64,000 nt of DNA from Carya illinoinensis (GCF_018687715.1 NC_056752.1:51802653-51866652); one strand, 5' to 3'; shown: positions 43,479-55,796, numbered from the stretch's first letter. Program-made: numbers and translations. Notes: generated by a model not told the origin, from the sequence alone.

Positions 43479-46122
43479 GTCTCTCTTAATTCCCTTAAGA
43501 AAAACCCAAAACTTGGTATTTCAAGAGAACATGAAGAGGAACACGGATAGGAGAATGGGGAAAGAGAGATAAAGGTGGTCAGGAGAAAGATGGCTTTTTT
43601 TTTTTTTTCCTCAGAGTGCTGGAGTTGGGGTAGATACAAATATCATTTTATATCGATGAAGAATATAAACCCACCAAATCCCTGGAGGAAACGAGGAAGG
43701 AAGAAAAAGACAACAGTAACAAAAAGAGGCAAATGATAGTAAGAATATCAAATATGCTAACGTGGTCATTTATATGTTTTTACTTTTTTATTTTGTTTAA
43801 TAATTAAAGAAGTGGTTATTAATGAATTTTTATTTTTTTTATTTTTTTTAATGATTAATGATGTTTAAAAAATATTAAATAAATAAAATAAATTTAAACT
43901 TATTAATTGTTAAATAAAAATTTAAAAATTAACAAAAAATAAAAAAGGACTTTCAAAAGGAATCTTATTTTTATTTTTTAAATTTCCGCGGAAGGGTTCA
44001 TAAAGGGTCATAGCAATCGATTCAACGAAGAAGATAAATTTTCTTAGCTTAACGTGTCCCCGATACCATCAAAACCGTGGTTAAAGTCGAGCAAAGGAAA
44101 AAGTATCTCGAAAAGTATCTTCACAGGTGTGCAAGAGTACAAGGAGAAGAAGGCCCAAGATGACATGAAGTTCACCTCACTATTTTTAAGCGGTAAGAAT
44201 TATAGTTTGAGATAACTACGAATGCGATCAACTCATTTAATTCTTTGTTTTTATTTTAATTCGACTAATTTCAATAATCTTAACTCCGGTCTTTTGTTTT
44301 TCTGATAAGAACTCGGTAAAAGAAAGATTTTACCACGAACAGGATGAACAAAATATATATACATATATATGAGAAGCCCTTTCAAAAGAAAAATACAAGC
44401 ATACATTAGGGAGACTTGACATGGCCAAAGAACGTTTAGGAATCAAGAAGAATGTGCTTTAAAATAGAGGAGCAATCTGCATTGGTCTTCTTTTCTAGCT
44501 ATGCCACGAGGAACATGCACTATAAGGTTGTGTCCACATCATATTGGGACATTGTACGAGTCTACGAGACCCGCCTGTTTTTTTATACTAACACAATTCA
44601 ATTTACTATTGAATGGACTTTTTCCCTATGAAAAATATGGAGGGAATTGGTCTGTGTGGCAAAGTACGAGTTCTCCACGTTTGCATCTATTAGTCAACGT
44701 TTGCATTCTTTACTCCTCATTTTGTGGATGCCAATTCCAAATACAATACTGTCTTGCGCCTTTCACGGCTCTGTGCTTCCCTTTCTTCCAAGTTACAAAT
44801 ACGCTACAAAAAAAAATACATTTTTTATTTTTTGTTTTCCACATAATAAACTTGTCATTAATTAAACTTAATTGAGTCAATATTTTTATAATATATGCAT
44901 AAAAAAATTACTCAAAATGTTAATTGCGTTGAGAATAAAAAATAACATTAATCATCCGATAATATTTATAGAAGTGTAGTTCTTTTATCTTCGTTTAAGT
45001 TCTTGAAATATATGTATATCTCAACAGTCTCCTGTTGGAATTCAAATACGACATTTCGTTGCTTTATAGTTGTGTCAATGCAAGTAGAGATGATTTTGTT
45101 TCTGTTTTGTTATACCCTGTCCTATTCGGGTTGTCGCTTAAATTTCACAAACGGGTGCTATAACTGTTTTCTTTGATCATTGCTTTGTCGTTTAGGGCCC
45201 TTTTGAGTACAGGGCACGCTTGTTACACGACAATCCTTTTTCGTCGTAACCTATTTAAGTTTCCTTTTATAGGTTATAGAGTCGTAGTTTAAATAACAAA
45301 TGGGAAAAAATATATTGATATATATACATGAGTGATTAATTATATATGATCAATTTTTATTAAAATTAAAATTGAGGTGATTGGTATTTAGACATGAGAA
45401 ATATTAAATACAGTATTAGAATATCTAAATCTCGTACATTCATTTAAAAAAAATAATGAAATCATTTTAAAATTTTATTTTTTAATTGTGAACATCACTT
45501 TATTTTAAAAGAAATACATGAGATTTATACATGTTAAAATTATATTTAACATTACTCGTATCCAAATATCAATCATCCCAATTTTAATCTTTTTTAAAGA
45601 GCCCTCATTTTTCGGAGTTTTCGAATGCTCTATACCCTTTTACGGTTTTGCCTTCATAATTTAGAAGTTTTATCTTTCATTCTTTATTTTTATTATAATC
45701 TCTATAGAAGGCATATTTTAGATGACTCTCTTGTTAAAATTGTAAACATATACCATTAATTTAAATATATTATATTAATATATATAATTAAAAATAAGAA
45801 AAAGGAGTACACTTATTTTTAAAATATTAATATTTAACTAAAGAGTTAGAAAGGACAAAATATGCTATTATATAAATATTACTCTTTTAAAAATAAGAAA
45901 ATACCAAGAAAACAGTATTGGCGAGGTTTATTGAATTTACTAAAAATGTATTATTAACAAACTAACAAAATTGGAGAAGTGGTACATTAATGAATTCATT
46001 AAATTTATTTATAATAAAATTTATTTTACAATTTTATATATTATATCGAAGTGAATCAAATTATAAATAGATTTAAAAATATAAAAATTGTAGGCTAAAT
46101 AACTTTTTTAAAAAATGAAATC

Positions 46123-46157
<35 letters not shown>

Positions 46158-49100
46158 AACCCCGTAAATATCTCTGGCGACGTCACATGCCATCACATGT
46201 TCTCTCGCTCGCTCAGAATGGAGTGGCGGAACTGGTGTTGGCCATCGCGGTGGAGGATTGTACACGTTTCTAAAAGGTGAAGGATCTGGTCACCACTCAC
46301 CTCGAGATTGTACACATATTCTCACGAAGCCCCACGCACCGGACAAAACTGTCTTACTACGTGCCCACTTTCAACACGTCATTGTATCCTATTAGAAAAA
46401 TTCTAAACATAAAGTCCTTACAATTTATTTTTTATTTTTTTTATTTTTACCAAATATTTTCTATAAAAATAATGAATAGAAAAATTAAATTAATTTAAAA
46501 AAAATAAATGTAAAAAAATTTAAAAAATAAAAAAAATAAGATGTGTGATGTACAAGACTTATGAGTAACAAAAATCATCCCATTAAGCCTCCGCTTTTAA
46601 CTTTTTGGGTCCCAGCCAGTATTTTTGTTGAGTTCTATTATATCACTTCTAATAGTTTATCGATCATATATTTTTTAAGAGTAATATTATATATTATATT
46701 CTTATTTTATTTTTATTTTATTAAATATAATATAATTTATTTATTATAATTAAATGATAAAAAATATATAATAAATAATTATTTAATAATAATAAATATA
46801 TCACATCATATTTAATCAAATAAAAATAAAATAATAGTATGGTATATATAATTTTTCATCTTTTAAAATATATCATCAAAATCTACTTTTTCTATTTTAT
46901 TTATTAACTTTTACAATATACCACACATCAACTTATTTATTTTGTCTTTATATTATTTAAATATTATATTTTTTATTTTTTTTATTCATTTCAAATATTT
47001 TTTCTGACTACTAATGATATCTTTATATCTTTTGATATTTGTAATATCTCCTAATATAGAATTTCATATAATTATATTATATTTTAAATTAATCCAAATT
47101 CATAAGCTAGATTAAAATATAAATTAATTCAAAAATAAAAATAATATATTATATAATAAAAATATTCTCAAACTGTATTATGAGAAAATTCATTCTTAAT
47201 AGTTGTAAAAAAATATTCTTAAGATATTTAGAATGTTGAATGAGGGGAAAGAGAAATAAAATAAAAATATTTAGACCGATGTACAGTATCCTTTATATGT
47301 AGATGGATCACTGTAGCATAATATAAACTAATTTTAAAATACAAAATCTAATGTAGTAATATTTTAAGAACATATCTTTAAATTTTGAAAGAAAATATAT
47401 TCTAGAAGAGCCATTAGGAGTGATATTATATGAACTTTTGCTTAATATTTTTTGTGCAACGCAAATTAGTTAAAATAATTAATTTTTTAAAAAATAATTA
47501 AATTAATCATATCAATAAAATAAATAAAAATATATATAAAAATAACTACACATAAATTTTTAATTTTTTAAAAATAATACTACTGTATTAGAATGCTCAG
47601 ATTTTGTGCAATCACTTTTTTTAAAAATAAAATATATTATTAAAAAAATTAAGTTTTTGTATATAAATATTATATATATTTTTAAAAAACGATTATGTGC
47701 TACTTGTAGTCTTGCACACTAAATATAAATATTACATATTTATTTATTTAAAAATATTGCAATTACAAACAAATCGTATAAAAATAATCTAACGAAATTA
47801 CATACTTTCATATAATTTGTTAGATCTATTTTATAATATAAATAATTTGATAATTTAACAAATCACGTCCAATTATATTAATTTATAAATTTATTTTTAT
47901 ATAATTACTTTATAGTTAAAATATATTTACTTTTTATTTTTTGGTCACAGCCACTATTGCATCTGCTATGAGGATTATTGTCCCATTTTTAATATTTTTA
48001 CAGGTTTGACGAAAATTCATTTGGGATATCATATCAGGGAACAAATTCCATAAGCATTAATATTTTCTTATTAATGAGTAAAATGGAATTGTTGAAAAAT
48101 GAATTTGCTTCGAGAGCTGAGCTGCTGATGCTCTCACGTCCATAAGAACGGTTAAGTTTTCAAAGGGAGCAATAATATTTGTTGCATAAATATTTTAAAA
48201 AAATAAATAAATATGAGATTGTGCAAAGTTTGTATATTCTATAATTATATTTAGCATTATTTTAAAAGTGATATATCTTTTGAGTAAAGTGCTATCCACC
48301 CATGTGCCAGTGGACCCCTTATCTATCCTGCCCACTCCAATAGTGCTTATAGCCCACTAGGCCCAAAAAATATTGTTAGGGTCAATAGTAACTAGAAGCA
48401 CTTTCTTTAACCTAAATTGTAAATTTAAACTTATAAATATGACCATAATATCTTAATAACATAGTTTTTAAATCTTCTAGTGTATATTTTGTGCAAGTTA
48501 TATTGTGGCTTAATGTAACATTTATATAGAAAGTCAAAACAATACAAATATCTCAATTAAGCAATGTGAAAACTATTGTATTACCTTACTATCCTTATTT
48601 ATATGAAAAAATATGTATATAAATAGGTGGAGTAAGGTATGGGACGAGCCCTACTGGGGCAGTCCACCCCTCGCCTCCCCAGGGATTCCTTCTAGGTGGG
48701 ACGGGCTACTATGCGAGGGTAGGGAGGATAAGCGCGGAATAGCGGGGTGCGGGCCTCTATTGCCCACCTCTATTTTTGAGTTGTTTGAAATATTATTACT
48801 TTTTCTTCTTAATTATAGAGATTGAAACTCTTCACATACCATAGGCAATAATGGGCATGGTCCTTAATAGGATTAGGTCAAATTTATGAGGATCTAAAGA
48901 ATCCCATAAATTTACTAGGGATTTGATGGAGTTAACACAAAATAATACATTCCAAATAGAGAAATAAACTGGAATAAATTATTCTAAAGCCTAAGAACAA
49001 CTGCCTTGCTGGTTGGACCTAAGAAATTTCATCAATAAATTAAGAAAACATAGCCAAAAAAAACTTTAGAGCTAGCTTTACTTTTTTATTTTTTTAAAAA

Positions 49101-50404
49101 AATATCATCATTCATTTATCAAGAAAACCTTACATTCATGACCGCATATATGCTGAAATATCTCCATATTAACCATTTGAAATTCTACCAATACACTACT
49201 AAATTAGTACGTATTTCACTACCATTAATACTCTCTATAAACAAACGTTTAAAAGATAACATTATGCTTAAACTGAGACTTAACCTTACCATTCATAAAA
49301 AGGAAGAACACAACTTCTAAGGATAAATCGTCCAAGAGATAAACTCTTTTTTTAAACTATGCAATAAAGAAACAAAAACAAAAAAAGATAAATTACAATT
49401 TGGTATTTGTATCTCGATTCACTTAACTATACAACAAAAAAAATAAACAAGAGCGAAAAAACCAGCTTCGCTAAACTTTAGGTGTTCGTAATTTCGTATC
49501 ACAATTCACAACTTTCTTATTTTCTCTCCTCCATGTCCATGCCCATGCCCATGTTACATAGGGTAGCCTGACGCTGACATTGATTTTTTTTTGCGTATAT
49601 GATTCGTCGATCATGGACGCGAGATACTTTACAAGCATTTTGATTTTAATCCGCCGAGGTTCGTTAATTGACATCGGGCATCGGAATCCCTAAACAGTCG
49701 CATGATTTTGTAGACTTTCGATATTTTTGTTTGGGTTGGGACGTAGAGTTGTGCTATTATATCATGTATAAGAAAATTACTGAGAGATACATAAAAGTTA
49801 ATATATAAATTAATATAAATTTATGTGATAAGTTAGTAATTTATTTTTATAAAATTTTCTTATAATTAAAGCATTTATCTTCAAACAGCCTGGACGTAAT
49901 CATGATATGAAAGATGAACATTTATTAGTCTTTGCTAGTTGGAAATTTCTCATCTAGCACCAAGTATGTAGCGAGAAGAGGATAGTCAGAGTCCTATCTA
50001 GATTTATATTTAACTAAAATCTACAAAGATTATTAAAATCTGTAAAAAAGAAAAAATATACATTGATTCAATACGGCTTAGTGCGTAACAAGATGGAATC
50101 AAACATAATTGCAACAATGTTTGCATGTCAAATGCGTTACCAAAGTTAAATATATGAAAAAAGGAATCATACGATAGCTATAAAAGTGAGATTGTTCTTA
50201 AAAAAAAAAAAAACACACATAATTAGTATTTAAATGCATTCGGAGCCAAAAAAGCACACACAGAAGACAAGGTAATTGAATTCTTACATGGAATACAACA
50301 TTAGAGTTCATCACTTTATTACATTTGTTTTTTTTATCATATCTCTCTCTTCTTCCTCTGTTTTTTATTTTTTTTCAAAAGAAGTAAAACACACACGTGG
50401 CATT
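43479..50404. other. AT-rich intergenic region without a supported gene
   Basis: About 6.9 kb. The first 200 bases are probably the NTT leader and promoter. The rest is mostly low-complexity A/T DNA with MITE-like cores (43770-43960, 47455-47590, 47815-47935) and a 32-base A run at 46125-46156. Two less AT-rich islands stand out (46160-46400 and 48280-48780), but neither has a recognisable protein. The frames at 44501-44875 and 49471-49674 have no domain. CSE 3' sequence lies at the right edge. Confidence 0.55.
47815..47935. repeat. Dispersed AT-rich repeat, family M3, copy 1
   Basis: Shares TTGTTAGATCTATTTTATAA and the following AT-rich layout (a TTTATAAT or TTTGATAA block, AATC, CACGTC or CACCTC) with 62160-62275, where the match is ACGTTAGATCTATTTTATAA. 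Probably a MITE, but its ends are not defined. Confidence 0.4.
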
Positions 50405-51388
50405 TTAAGGAAGGGGATTTTTGGATCCGTACCTCTCAACTCTCTCGTCGATCCACTCCCTCATATCCTTCAATACAAGATTAGCATTCTCATCCGGCTC
50501 CCCCTGTACCAACGAGTGGTACATTCCGTCGTAAAGCTTCAAGCTTTTATCCTCGCTCGCTGCCTTCTCGTAGAGCATCTCCGACGAGGTCGGGCACGTC
50601 ACCCCATCTGATGTCCCGTGCACCGTCAAAAATGGCGCCGTTACCTTCCCGAAATTATCCTGTATGTACTGGCACACACGAGCCAGCTCCCTCATAGTTC
50701 CCACTCTTGGCTTTCCCGTGTACCTCATAGGATTCGACGCTATAATCTTTAATTTTTCCGGATCCTTGATCGCTTTTCCGACCATCTTGTTGTCCGGCAT
50801 GGCCGCCCACGTGTCGGCGATCCCGAAAAGCATACCGTACACGAATAACCGGACTTTGCTGGGCTTCATGTTCTCCGGCATGACGAATAGTGGGGCCGAG
50901 AAGATCAAGCCCGTCCACGTGTCGGGTTCCGATTGAAAGTACATTAGCATGGTCGCGGCTCCACCCATTGACTCGCCGAAGAGAAAGGCGGGGAGGTTTT
51001 TATAGGGTTCGCTGCGGCGGGTATGTAGGAAGAAGGAAAGGGACGTAGCGGCGACCTTTTCCATGTCACCGAGGTAGCAGCGGAGACCTTCGGATCTTCC
51101 GTGGCCGAGGAGATCGGCGGCGAAAACGGCGTAACCCCAATTGGCGTAGCTGATGCAGATCTTCTGGAAGAGCCAGCCGGTGTCGGAGCCATAGCCGTGG
51201 GTCATGAAGACTGAGGCTTTGACATTTTGTGTATTCAAGGGAAGGAAGCTTTGGGTGAAGATCTTGCCGTTGGGGGTGTCGAAGTAGGACTTGGTGTTCC
51301 GCACGCCCTGCGAGCTGTAATACTCTTCCTCGGGCATGTGGCCCCAGAAATTTGGGGGCGTCTCAGGAGCCGCATGTTCCGACGGCAT
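50405..51388 (-). CDS. CSE: Caffeoyl shikimate esterase (CSE), alpha/beta hydrolase
   Basis: Intronless frame of 327 residues; Arabidopsis CSE (At1g52760) has about 332. It begins MPSE, and the N-terminal NFWGHMPEEEYYSSQGVRNT is typical of the family. The hydrolase core shows HGYGSD (64-69, oxyanion region), the nucleophile elbow G138-E-S140-M-G142, D261 in HGTSDG, and H291 in MYHSL. The catalytic triad Ser140-Asp261-His291 is therefore intact. DTWAAMPDNKMVGKAIKDP, characteristic of CSE/LysoPL2, is present. The enzyme cleaves caffeoyl shikimate to caffeate and shikimate in the lignin branch of phenylpropanoid metabolism; older annotation as lysophospholipase 2 or monoacylglycerol lipase refers to the same protein. 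No transit peptide is seen, so it is probably cytosolic or ER-associated. The gene is clearly GC-richer than its surroundings. Confidence 0.93.
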   Translation of the reverse strand: MPSEHAAPETPPNFWGHMPEEEYYSSQGVRNTKSYFDTPNGKIFTQSFLPLNTQNVKASVFMTHGYGSDTGWLFQKICISYANWGYAVFAADLLGHGRSEGLRCYLGDMEKVAATSLSFFLHTRRSEPYKNLPAFLFGESMGGAATMLMYFQSEPDTWTGLIFSAPLFVMPENMKPSKVRLFVYGMLFGIADTWAAMPDNKMVGKAIKDPEKLKIIASNPMRYTGKPRVGTMRELARVCQYIQDNFGKVTAPFLTVHGTSDGVTCPTSSEMLYEKAASEDKSLKLYDGMYHSLVQGEPDENANLVLKDMREWIDERVERYGSKNPLP

Positions 51389-53051
51389 GGCAATGAAAAT
51401 TTCGATAAATTTTTAGCTGGGAAAATTGCAGAGAGCCAGTATGCGATGTTTGTAAGTACAAAGAAGGTAATCGGAAGTTCTGTTATACTAAGATTGGGCG
51501 TGGTTTTGGAGAGAGAGATAGAGATGGGTTTCACCAACCATGTTGTAGGTTGGGTAGGGCCCAGTGGAGGTGGGTGGGTTAGTGGGGAGAGTCGCCGGAG
51601 TTGGTGGATTCATTCTTTAATCCTCTTTTCCTTGGAGGTGGGGCCTAATGTTAAAGGGTTGGTAGTTTGGATAACCTTTCTGATCGATGGTGATCAGATG
51701 AGGTTAGGTTTACTTGAGCTTTCGATTGCAATCACTCCCTTCTTTATTCGTTTGTTTGTTTGTTTTTTTTTTTTTTTTCTCTCTCAACAAAGATGAAATT
51801 GACTCTAAAAATAGAATGTAAATGTCTTTCCTTCCATTTTAAAAGAGTAACAAAGAGTTTTGTTATATACAAATCTAATATGATTTATCATTTGATAATG
51901 TTTACTATTACAGAGAGTCTATCAATCCCTGATTGTTTCGTGGGAAAAGAGAGATTATTTTCAAAATTTTCCTTCTGGTTGGGCTCACCCTCAATTTCAA
52001 AGCCAACCGAGATTTTTCTTTTACTAGACAAAAATAGGATAATGCTAGACTTTTCTATCAACCGAGACGTTGTTTGTTTTGGAGATCTTTGTAGTAATCA
52101 CCAATAGAAAGGCCAAATTAGATTTTGACATGGCTAAGTGAGTGCATGATTTGGGTCTAAATTAGTAGCTAAATTAAATTATATCATAGCATTATTTTGC
52201 TAGTAATTTTAGCAAAGCACGGGAAAATGTCAAGAACGAGAAGCAAAAAGATAGATAATCCTGGTCTATGACTCTATGTATTGTGTCATTAATAATTTGT
52301 TTCCATGGGTAGCCTAGCTGGAGTACGTAGAACAACCTCGATCAACTCAGTGATCTACAATATTCAGTCAGGTTACTACACTGATGGTTCAAGGTGATTG
52401 ATTATATATACGAGCATCAGTAAACGTTAAAGGATTTACATCATCATGTGTCACCACCCACTGATCACTCTGTTTTTTACATTATTAAGACCAAAAACTG
52501 AGGATCGGAGATCGTTTAATTTTCTCTAACTATATATGATTCATCAAACGGGTCGCATGCAATCTAATAAATGGGCATGGACTTCTGATCCAAATGGGCC
52601 TGCATATATATTTCATGGTCCAGGCCGCAATGGAGCTGCTCATTCCTTTACTCTTGCGACATACTCCATGTGGCAGTGCTCCGACTCATGAAGTATGAGT
52701 ATGACAAGTACTACTAATGATGTATTGAAGTTGAGTCTTCAGGAATCCCTCAATATAATTGAGGAGGTGCCTAATTAATTTTCCGAAATGACCGGTCGGT
52801 CTCATTGTTAATTGCTAACTATCTCTATTAATCTTGATGCATGTTCTTACCCATTCTTTGACTAATTGGTTGACGAGATAATCGATCAGAGATTAATCTA
52901 GTACTTTACTAAGGGAGAGACTTGGAGCCGATCGGGTGTCAAACAATCTTTTACACCAGCAAATCACCACTGGCCACATACGACTTTTAAGCAACGTACA
53001 TTGAGTATACACCTACATGCAATGCAATAGATCACAATATAATTTTTAGTC

Positions 53052-53093
<42 letters not shown>

Positions 53094-53378
53094 CACCTAT
53101 TCTCGTCGGCCTCCTCCCCTATTCTATTGAAAACAGTCTTCTCCTCCCTCCACCCCCATCGTCCCTTCGAAGCCCCTATCGGCCTCCATCGATTGAAGAA
53201 TATTTATAACTCTTTGAGGTTAGAAACTCAATCTATAATTTAATCAGAAAAACTAAATTTTGACTTGGCAATATCAATCTCCAAATCACACAGCTTCAAT
53301 TATCATCATATGACAATATCGGCCTCCATATTTCTTTTAAAATATGGCAATATCGAGCTCCAAATCACAGATCTCTAA
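51389..53378. other. CSE upstream region and intergenic spacer
   Basis: The first 350 bases probably hold the CSE leader and promoter; they include GA-rich sequence at 51510-51525. After that, no coding signal is seen. A CT microsatellite lies at about 53060-53091, and pseudogene sequence follows. Confidence 0.45.
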
Positions 53379-53399
53379 TCACACAGCTTCAATTATCAT

Positions 53400-53670
53400 T
53401 ATATTCCAAAAAAACAGAGAAAAAATCGTAACAAGGTACAAGGCTACGAGCTCATCCAACACTGATATGATCTGTAAGGACTGTAACAAGCCGATTGCTA
53501 AAACAACATGCAATGCTATATAAGCATTTCTGACGCTTGGGTTCTCGAAGACCAAAGATGGGTCTACGGTCACATCCTTTCCTCTATTGCCTAACTCCTC
53601 CCTATAGTACAGAATCTGGCGCTGCCTCATGTACAAGGCTTCGACGTTGGTGAGGACCCCATGAGGAAGG
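53400..53670 (-). pseudogene. LRR-extensin-like N-terminal fragment (decayed)
   Basis: The minus-strand frame reads NVEALYMRQRQILYYREELG, then GKDVTVDPSLVFENPSVRNA and YIAL. This is the conserved block just before the first leucine-rich repeats in LRX/extensin-like LRR proteins (family pattern: RQLLYYRDEFGDRG...VDPSLVFENPRLRxAYIALQAW). After YIAL the expected QAWK...SDP stretch is lost by frameshift and substitution. A shifted frame still shows SPYRSYQCW, reminiscent of SDPxNxTxNW. No signal peptide, LRRs or extensin domain follow within the window. It is a truncated, frameshifted remnant and not a gene. Confidence 0.6.
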
Positions 53671-54245
53671 TCAGATCAAAGAGGAGGCTGAAGTGGGTCT
53701 TCTTCTTCATCTCATATGAGACATTTGAGTTTCCAAAAGCCAATCTCGTTTCCACTCATTTCTCTGTAATGACTCGAGCTTGGAAACGCATAATCGGTGT
53801 TCAAGAAATGTTCACTTTGATATTTGAAGAAAATGTGGAGAGAGGTGGTTCACGACGATTCTGAGTGGTGATTCACCATGGACGCTGATGGAATGGAGAT
53901 TCGGGGGTAGGGGAAGAGCAGCAAATCAAGGAAAGGGAATTGAGAAGTTGAAAGGGACGGGGAAGAGTAGAGAATCGGGGAGAGGAGAGGAGATGAAAGG
54001 AATAACATATGATTCCATGAGGTAGGATCCATTGAAAGACAAATACATCTCGCAGATGTTGCAATTCTATTGGCTGGGGTGAAAACAGGGATTACACCCA
54101 ATCGCTCCTAAGCTTTTCTCCTTTAGTAATTTTGGAGAACATGAGGTTGTTCATTTTTTGGTATACATGAATAATTAATGATACATATATATATACTAGT
54201 TGGCACTCAACGTGCAAGGCATGTTTCTCTAGTAGGAAGGAAAAA

Positions 54246-54288
54246 AATATTGTATCTAATGAAAAATATGTTCATTAGATACAATATT
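54246..54288. repeat. Perfect 18-bp inverted repeat (hairpin)
   Basis: AATATTGTATCTAATGAA at 54246-54263 and its exact reverse complement at 54271-54288 are separated by a 7-base loop. The perfect pairing stands out from the region's imperfect MITEs. Confidence 0.85.
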
Positions 54289-54506
54289 ACCAGATAACTA
54301 TCAAAATTTCCTAAAATAAAGACCAATGCTTGAATAAATAAAATGCATGAAAAGATAATAATGATAGTAATAATTAATTTCTATTACTAAAGTATTAAGT
54401 CAAAGACAAATAAGTTAAAGATACAAATTTGGAGGAATTGAAATTAGAGTTTTATTGAAATTACAATTTTTTCCTAACAGGAACATAATCAAATAATCAA
54501 ACAGTC

Positions 54507-54775
54507 TCAAGCATGAGCCAAATAAGATGCACTAATAACAAGGTTGGGCATAGTTGTTGATACTTGGGGGTGAATGCAACTACAAAGCTCAGCAGCAAGT
54601 TTTCGTACATCATCAAATTCAAATTTATGAAATGCCCTAAAATAAATAATAGAAGAAATAAGTAGAAATAAGTACATCTCATTCAATATACTGAAGCAAC
54701 TGAGGTTATTCATGTGAATCAACCTGTTTAGAAGGAGAGCAGGAACACTGTCATGATTGTTGATATCTTGATCCA
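54507..54775 (-). pseudogene. 3' end of an unidentified multi-exon gene (orphan exons)
   Basis: An acceptor (TTTCAG ending near 54776) is followed by an exon encoding VDQDINNHDSVPALLLNR. A donor follows after 54724 (CAG/GTTGAT), then an 87-base intron with acceptor TTTTAG/GG, and a last exon from 54636 encoding AFHKFEFDDVRKLAAELCSC and about 22 further residues to TGA at 54507. The frame is kept across the intron (AG/G). Composition is protein-like and intron length is typical for plants. No convincing upstream exons were found in the AT-rich sequence before it, so it is probably a fragment. The family is not recognised. Confidence 0.4.
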
Positions 54776-55119
54776 CTGAAATTTTCCCAAATAACAAACA
54801 AAGATTTTACAAATGAACTGTAACTAAAAAATTTGTAAAATGAGAAGCTTCAATTGGGATTTAGAGAACATTCATGGGGGAGATGAATGAAATTATTAGA
54901 TCTAAAATATCATCTCTTAAATACAATTAGTATTTCAGATTCATATTACGGTTTTGTAAGAAAGTGTGCATTATTAAAGGAAAAATAAAATGAAACACAT
55001 AGAAGATCTAACAGAAGATAGAAACACAAATATGAATATTTGTAAAATATTATTTTATTATCTCGAAGCAAAATTACAGAAATTTGAGACTCTTCGCCTC
55101 AATCTTTAAACGCTCTTAT

Positions 55120-55503
55120 TTTTCAAAAATCTGCATGCTCTTCCTATTTAAAGGAGTAGGCAATCGAAAAGAAGATTTAAGCAAGGATTTTAAATCTCTA
55201 TTCTCTCGCTTTAATACTTCTATCTTCATGTTGGATTCCAGAAGAAGTTGCTGAAGGATAGAAATATTTTCATGGAGTTTGTCAACCTCACCAGTCCTGG
55301 ATTGTAGTCGCTGAAAATATGCGACAATGGTTTATGAGTATCGGGTATCGAGACTCACAAGCTCGTAGATAATTTCATTATCTGACTTATTAGTCAGATC
55401 ATTATTGGATTGCATTATAGCACCTACGGAAGAAATAGAAACAACTGGTGAACGAGATGCAGAATACCTCATATATTGGTAATGAGAAGATTGCTGAGCC
55501 ATT
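55120..55503 (-). pseudogene. Small coiled-coil ORF interrupted by one stop
   Basis: A minus-strand frame starts ATG at 55503 (MAQQSSHYQYMRYSASRSPV), runs 56 codons to a TAA and then continues in the same frame for about 70 codons to a second stop. The second half is a clear amphipathic coiled coil with Leu/Ile heptads. A TATA-like box about 100 bases upstream and three tandem 43-bp repeats behind it look like a promoter. The protein family is not recognised. A small coat- or virion-associated protein of an old retroelement or pararetrovirus is one possibility, based only on size and coiled coil. A decayed host gene is equally possible. Confidence 0.4.
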
Positions 55504-55600
55504 GCAAAATGAGAAAGCAGAAAGAGATTGCAAAGTAAGAATGCAGACTAATTTCAGAAAAGTGAAGAAGATAAGATGCGAAAGAAAATGAACTGAAAAA

Positions 55601-55613
55601 TTTTTTTATAGAG
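55601..55613 (-). promoter_or_regulatory. TATA-like box for the coiled-coil ORF
   Basis: On the minus strand CTCTATAAAAAAA lies about 100 bases before the ATG at 55503. A CT-rich leader (TCTTTCGCATCTTATCTTC) lies between them. The geometry fits a plant promoter with a short leader. Confidence 0.4.
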
Positions 55614-55671
55614 AAAATTATGACGAATCATCTCTCATGAAGTATTTCTCTACAAGAGACAAGAGTGATGC

Positions 55672-55796
55672 AGTATCATAGCTACGGACCCTGACAGCTA
55701 CAGAAGAACAATGTAGTATCATAGCTGCGACGCTTGATAACTACAGAAAAGTAATGTAGTGTCATAGCTATGCGGCGCTTGACAGCTCCAGAAGAC
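55672..55796. repeat. 43-bp tandem repeat, about 2.9 copies
   Basis: Units start at 55672, 55715 and 55758 with AGT(A/G)TCATAGCT. Each continues through CTTGA(C/T)A(G/A)CT or CCTGACAGCT to CAGAAG/CAGAAAAG and ATGT. They lie directly upstream of the TATA-like box on the minus strand, where they could act as enhancer-type repeats. Confidence 0.75.

Noticed and set aside
44501..44875. 124-residue frame in a moderately complex stretch
   Set aside because: No domain, no splice context and no protein-like conservation pattern recognised; treated as spacer.
55672..55796. TAGTATCATAGC in the 43-bp repeats as a tRNA-Met primer-binding site (TGGTATCAGAGC)
   Set aside because: It has two mismatches, occurs in each tandem unit, and is on the opposite strand from the neighbouring ORF, so it cannot prime an element reading in that direction.
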